This document shows positions 60,996 through 64,000 of a stretch of 64,000 bases of DNA, one piece after another (within the stretch, counting starts at the first letter, position 1; each line of letters begins with the position of its first letter). The notes beneath the pieces were generated by a model that saw only the letters and a list, made by a program, of their open reading frames with translations, was not told the DNA's origin and ran no database searches. The position numbers and the translations under genes are program-made. The stretch covers positions 264,916-328,915 of the forward strand of contig NZ_JAFCKP010000006.1 in assembly GCF_018130245.1 (NCBI RefSeq). The letters are read 5' to 3'. The DNA is from Bradyrhizobium sp. SZCCT0231 (GTDB taxonomy: Bacteria > Pseudomonadota > Alphaproteobacteria > Rhizobiales > Xanthobacteraceae).

Positions 60996-61967
60996 TTGCA
61001 AACCGATATCCCTAAAGAAATAAAGCACGAATTGTACTTAGACGGCTGGCGAGGAATTTCCATTCTGCTGCTGTTGGCTGGGCACTTTTCGCTCTTGCCG
61101 TTCTATACTGGGAGACTCGGGGTCGAGTGCTTCTTCGTCCTTAGCGGCCGACTAATGGCCGAAATACTGTTCGTTAGACGCGTTCCGCTCGATTTGTTCT
61201 ATTGGCGGCGCGTTTCCCGCATCTTCCCCGCACTTTGGCTCTTCACCCTCGCGATGCTTTTTGCGACTACAGTTTGGCCCAAGCTTGCCGTTGACCCTTG
61301 GTCGGCTCTGGCAGCGCTGAGTTTCACCATCAACTATTTTCCGAGCGAGAGCACAACTCTTGGTCACATCTGGTCGCTGTGCATCGAAGAACACTCATAC
61401 GTCGTCCTATCGATCATTGCATTCCTGCAAAGGCGCTTTTCGATCCGGCCAACGCCAGTGCTTATAGTCTTGAGCCTCGCCTGCGCGCTTAACGGAGCGA
61501 TACAGACTTGGATTTTCCATCGCGGGTTTAACCAAGTCTACTGGCATAGTGATGTCAGAATGGCCTCGGTTTTTGTTTCGGCGGCACTCTTCCTGCTTTT
61601 TCGAGACCGAGCTGTTCACCCAGCAATCCCCATCATCTCGGGCGCCTTCGGACTTGCCATGAGTTTCTTGGTCCCAGACCCAGTGAGGTACACTGTTGGA
61701 ACATTCGGGTTGTCTCTTGCGCTAGCGACGTTGCCAAGCTCGGCAAGATTTGTCCGATCGCTTCTTTCGATACCTGCCCTCACAACTCTCGGAGTCTGGT
61801 CCTTTTCGCTCTATCTTTGGCAGCAACCATTTGCGGGCAACCAGCCGAGACTGATGTTTTTGATATTCGCCTTCGTGAGCGCGACCTTCAGTTTCTACAT
61901 CGTCGAGAAGCCAGCGCGATATTTCCTGAATCGTCTATTCCCCCGCTCGCGGGTTGCGCCAGGATAA
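60996..61967 (+). CDS. Acyltransferase 3 family membrane protein
   Basis: A 323-residue membrane protein with LDGWRGISILLLLAGHFSLL (RG and H of the family), LGVECFFVLSGRLMAEILF, YWRRVSRIFPALWLF and GHIWSLCIEEHSYVVLSIIA. Start is TTG at 60996, preceded by CAGAGACTGA; a clear Shine-Dalgarno is lacking. Base composition is lower in GC than the main polysaccharide locus, suggesting separate arrival. It stands between two wrecked sugar-nucleotide genes, so it may have belonged to the same polysaccharide unit. Confidence 0.83.
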   Translation: MQTDIPKEIKHELYLDGWRGISILLLLAGHFSLLPFYTGRLGVECFFVLSGRLMAEILFVRRVPLDLFYWRRVSRIFPALWLFTLAMLFATTVWPKLAVDPWSALAALSFTINYFPSESTTLGHIWSLCIEEHSYVVLSIIAFLQRRFSIRPTPVLIVLSLACALNGAIQTWIFHRGFNQVYWHSDVRMASVFVSAALFLLFRDRAVHPAIPIISGAFGLAMSFLVPDPVRYTVGTFGLSLALATLPSSARFVRSLLSIPALTTLGVWSFSLYLWQQPFAGNQPRLMFLIFAFVSATFSFYIVEKPARYFLNRLFPRSRVAPG

Positions 61968-62504
61968 GACTTCATGAGCTCCCAACCTATTTCGTCCGCA
62001 GGTGCATCAATTGCACCGAGGGAGTGGACGCGACTGGCCGGCTGCCACTAAGATGGGGGATGCAGAGCATCATCGGCAAGCGCTGCGGTTCTTATATTTG
62101 CTGTAATCGTACTCGGCCTAGTGTACGCGTTGGGCAAGTTAAGCGCGAGCCAACAGAGGATCAGCCATCGTCAAAATTTCTTCGCCGTATCATGAGTTGA
62201 GTTCTTGCTCCCGATCCGATCCCATCGCGACGACTCGCCTCCCCGTCTTGCTCCTGCTGCCCGGTCGGCGTTGACGCGCGCGCTCTCTCTATCCTCTCAA
62301 ACGCTTACCTCCCCTCGAGCAGTTGCCCACGAAGCTCCTTAAGCAGACGCCCATCCGATTTTGCACGACGAAGTCCCAACGTGGACCTACCCGATAGCGT
62401 CTTTTGGCACGATCTGAACTCTTGAGAGGCCAATGATTTGTTTGAGAATGTTTTTACTCTCCTCAGGCTAGAGAAAATGCGAGAGCACGCTCTCACGGGC
62501 TCAA
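61968..62504 (+). other. Intergenic region without recognised genes
   Basis: About 540 bases. Short frames on both strands show no recognisable domain. It may contain further eroded material from the polysaccharide locus, but I cannot identify any. Confidence 0.35.
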
Positions 62505-62711
62505 CTACCTGCGCAGAGCGTCACGCTCTTTGAGTAATTCGCGAATACGTTGAGCATTTGCGAATTGCGTCTCCTGCCACTCGAGGCGATCTTCAGCAGT
62601 CCATAATAAAGACTCGCGATTGAATCGAATTCTCTCTGCCTTATCAAATTCTATGTACCTTTCGATATCACGGTCAACCTGATCCAGTCGTTCCTGGAGA
62701 GTTCTTGGCAT
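62505..62711 (-). CDS. Small coiled-coil hypothetical protein
   Basis: A 68-residue charged, helical protein (MPRTLQERLDQVDRDIERYI; ending QRIRELLKERDALRR). The heptad-like spacing suggests a coiled coil. The frame opens at 62777, but the ATG at 62711 begins the well-structured part. No family is recognised. Confidence 0.5.
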   Translation of the reverse strand: MPRTLQERLDQVDRDIERYIEFDKAERIRFNRESLLWTAEDRLEWQETQFANAQRIRELLKERDALRR

Positions 62712-63085
62712 CAGCCGGTCCCTCGGCTTTTGCCTCCAGCCTCCTTTAATGTTCAGCGCAATCGATGCTGCGATCAATAGCTAATCTCACCTCAGGGATA
62801 ATGCGCACACTTTATGTAAAAGTCATTTCGGTGCGTAAGCCCCCCTCGACGCAATTTACTGCGTCATCTTGCTTAGTTCTGCCAAATCCAATTCGTCCCG
62901 GCATGTGACAGAACGTATCCCACGAGAGGATCGACTGGAAAAACGGTGTCGTAGCGCCACATATGATCAGAACGTGGGTCCCACTCAATCGGGGACGTGA
63001 TGCATTCGTCAAATAAGCGGCGAGCAAAGTTTTGGCAGAGGAGCGTTCCGAGCCATTTCCGCACTATCAGGTTTCAATAACCGAA
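62712..63085 (-). other. Intergenic region with a possible short remnant
   Basis: About 370 bases. A minus-strand frame from 63064 to 62873 reads naturally toward its end (SHAGTNWIWQN) and may be the tail of a lost gene, but nothing can be named. No intact gene is supported. Confidence 0.3.
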
Positions 63086-63904
63086 CTAACTTCTGGGATG
63101 AACAGCAGACCGCCCGAGGCTCTCATAGACGAAGCCGGCGGCCTCCAAGCTCCTCGGGGCGATAGATGTTGCGTAGGTCGACGACGACCGGCAGCGCCAC
63201 TGTCGCCCTCAACCGGTCGAGATCGAGCGCGCGGGAATAAGCGTCTCGCAATAGGTGATATCGGACAACTCGCACTTGGCCTGCTCCATGCCGACGGGGT
63301 CGAACGCCTTCACGTTTGCACCCATGTCGATCAGGCCTGTCACCAGCGGGATCGACGGCGCGTCGCGCATGTCGTCGGTGTCGGGCTTGAAGGTGAGGCC
63401 GAGCACGGCGATGGTCTTGCCGCGCAAGCCCCCGCCGAGCGCCTGGCTCACCTTCCGCGCCATCGCGCGCTTGCGGTTCTCGTTGACCGCGAGCACGGAT
63501 TCGACGATGCGCAGGTTCACGTCATAGTCCTGAGCGATCTTGATCAGCGCCTTGGTATCCTTCGGGAAGCACGAGCCGCCAAAGCCGGGACCGGCATGCA
63601 GGAACTTGGTGCCGATGCGGTTGTCGAGGCCAATGCCGCGCGCGACCTCCTGGACGTTGGCGCCGGCCTTCTCGGAGAGATCGGCGATCTCATTGATGAA
63701 GGTGACCTTGGTCGCCAGGAACGCGTCACATTGTTCACCACCGGCTCGTCGAGCCCGGGCTCATAGATCGGGATCTCGCCGCGATGGGGCGCAGCGATCT
63801 TCTTCTCGTCCTTGTCGACGCAGGTGATGTCGTTTGGCGAAATCCGCAAGGCAGGCGCCGGACACTAGTCCCACATAGCCCGTGCCTATCATCGCGATGC
63901 GCAT
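63086..63904 (-). pseudogene. UDP-glucose 6-dehydrogenase pseudogene
   Basis: From ATG at 63904 the minus strand reads MRIAMIGTGYVGLVSGACLA, the NAD-binding start of UDP-glucose dehydrogenases, then loses frame and resumes with DITCVDKDEKKIAAPHRGEI. After VVNNV about 180 codons are missing and the sequence jumps to AFLATKVTFINEIADLSEKA, keeps the catalytic cysteine block PGFGGSCFPKDTKAL, and continues to KAFDPVGMEQAK. A second deletion after DITYCE and a one-base insertion near the C-terminus (PEEL to FVYESLG) finish the damage. The enzyme would make UDP-glucuronate for the polysaccharide; this copy cannot. Confidence 0.9.
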
Positions 63905-63916
63905 TTCAAGTCTCCC

Positions 63917-64000
63917 TCAAGCTCTTTGATAGTCGTCTTCAATCCGGATGATGTCGTCTTCCCCCAGATAGCTTCCGGTCTGGACCTCGATCAGTTCCAG
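63917..64000 (-). CDS. Mannose-1-phosphate guanylyltransferase, C-terminal end only
   Basis: The last 27 codons, open to the window edge, read LELIEVQTGSYLGEDDIIRI then EDDYQRA, the conserved C-terminal end of the type II mannose-6-phosphate isomerase/GDP-mannose pyrophosphorylases (ManC/AlgA-like), which make GDP-mannose. It lies 12 bases before the dehydrogenase pseudogene start, in the same direction, so the two were an operon. Whether the rest of the gene is intact cannot be seen. Confidence 0.78.
   Translation of the reverse strand: MELIEVQTGSYLGEDDIIRIEDDYQRA

Overview
The window is GC-rich, densely coding DNA from an alphaproteobacterium. Protein style (small conserved hypotheticals, a transglutaminase-like peptidase remnant, RTX-like secreted repeat protein, exopolysaccharide gene set) suggests Bradyrhizobium or a close relative; that placement is inference from sequence style, not a database result.

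Left part (1-29 kb) is an exopolysaccharide locus. It starts with the end of an aldose 1-epimerase gene, then holds GT4 glycosyltransferases (953, 2277, 4929, 16456), a secreted GH39-like hydrolase (3565), two flippase-type membrane proteins (6200; 14768-16225 minus), a 1302-residue hydrolase/repeat/RTX-like secreted protein (8094), a pyruvyl transferase, a Wzy-like polymerase (19832-21169 minus), four O-acyltransferases (12234, 17631, 18716, 21177), a Wzc/ExoP-type chain-length kinase (23569) and the priming sugar-phosphate transferase (26497-27927 minus). Together these give a Wzx/Wzy-type pathway for a heavily acylated, pyruvylated polysaccharide. A Ser/Thr-type phosphatase (28520) follows.

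Middle part (29-39 kb) is accessory DNA: small hypotheticals, a DUF5681-type protein, an apparently intact PIN toxin/antitoxin pair, a field of broken vapB/vapC genes, an orphan ParB-methyltransferase with a broken duplicate of its 3' end, a TetR-type regulator, and a divergent XRE regulator/PD-(D/E)XK-like protein pair with a palindromic site between them. At 38465-38926 lies a glycosyltransferase gene reduced to its two ends.

The most striking part is 39152-55473: a four-gene MacAB-like ABC exporter operon converging on a five-gene operon for a single-module KS-AT-DH-ER-KR-ACP polyketide synthase of the size and order of mycobacterial mycocerosic acid synthase/Pks2, a PapA-like acyltransferase and three paralogous condensation-type acyltransferases. 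The PKS operon is translationally coupled by overlaps of 14, 4 and 8 nt. The layout resembles mycobacterial acyl-glycolipid loci (PKS, Pap proteins, exporter, glycosyltransferase) but sits in a Gram-negative background and uses an ABC exporter instead of MmpL. I infer a lipid or glycolipid made and exported to the envelope; the product is unknown, no acyl-AMP ligase gene is present, and the linked glycosyltransferase is dead.

Right part (55.9-64 kb) holds small hypotheticals, a phage-type recombination operon (YqaJ-like exonuclease, ERF annealing protein fused to an HNH-like domain, one unknown), then wrecked polysaccharide genes: a transglutaminase-like peptidase start fused to a GDP-mannose dehydratase end, a lone acyltransferase, a UDP-glucose dehydrogenase pseudogene, and the last codons of a mannose-1-phosphate guanylyltransferase. 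The accessory block therefore appears to sit inside, or beside, a sugar-nucleotide/polysaccharide locus that has been eroded. No tRNA, rRNA, CRISPR array, integrase or intact insertion sequence was recognised.
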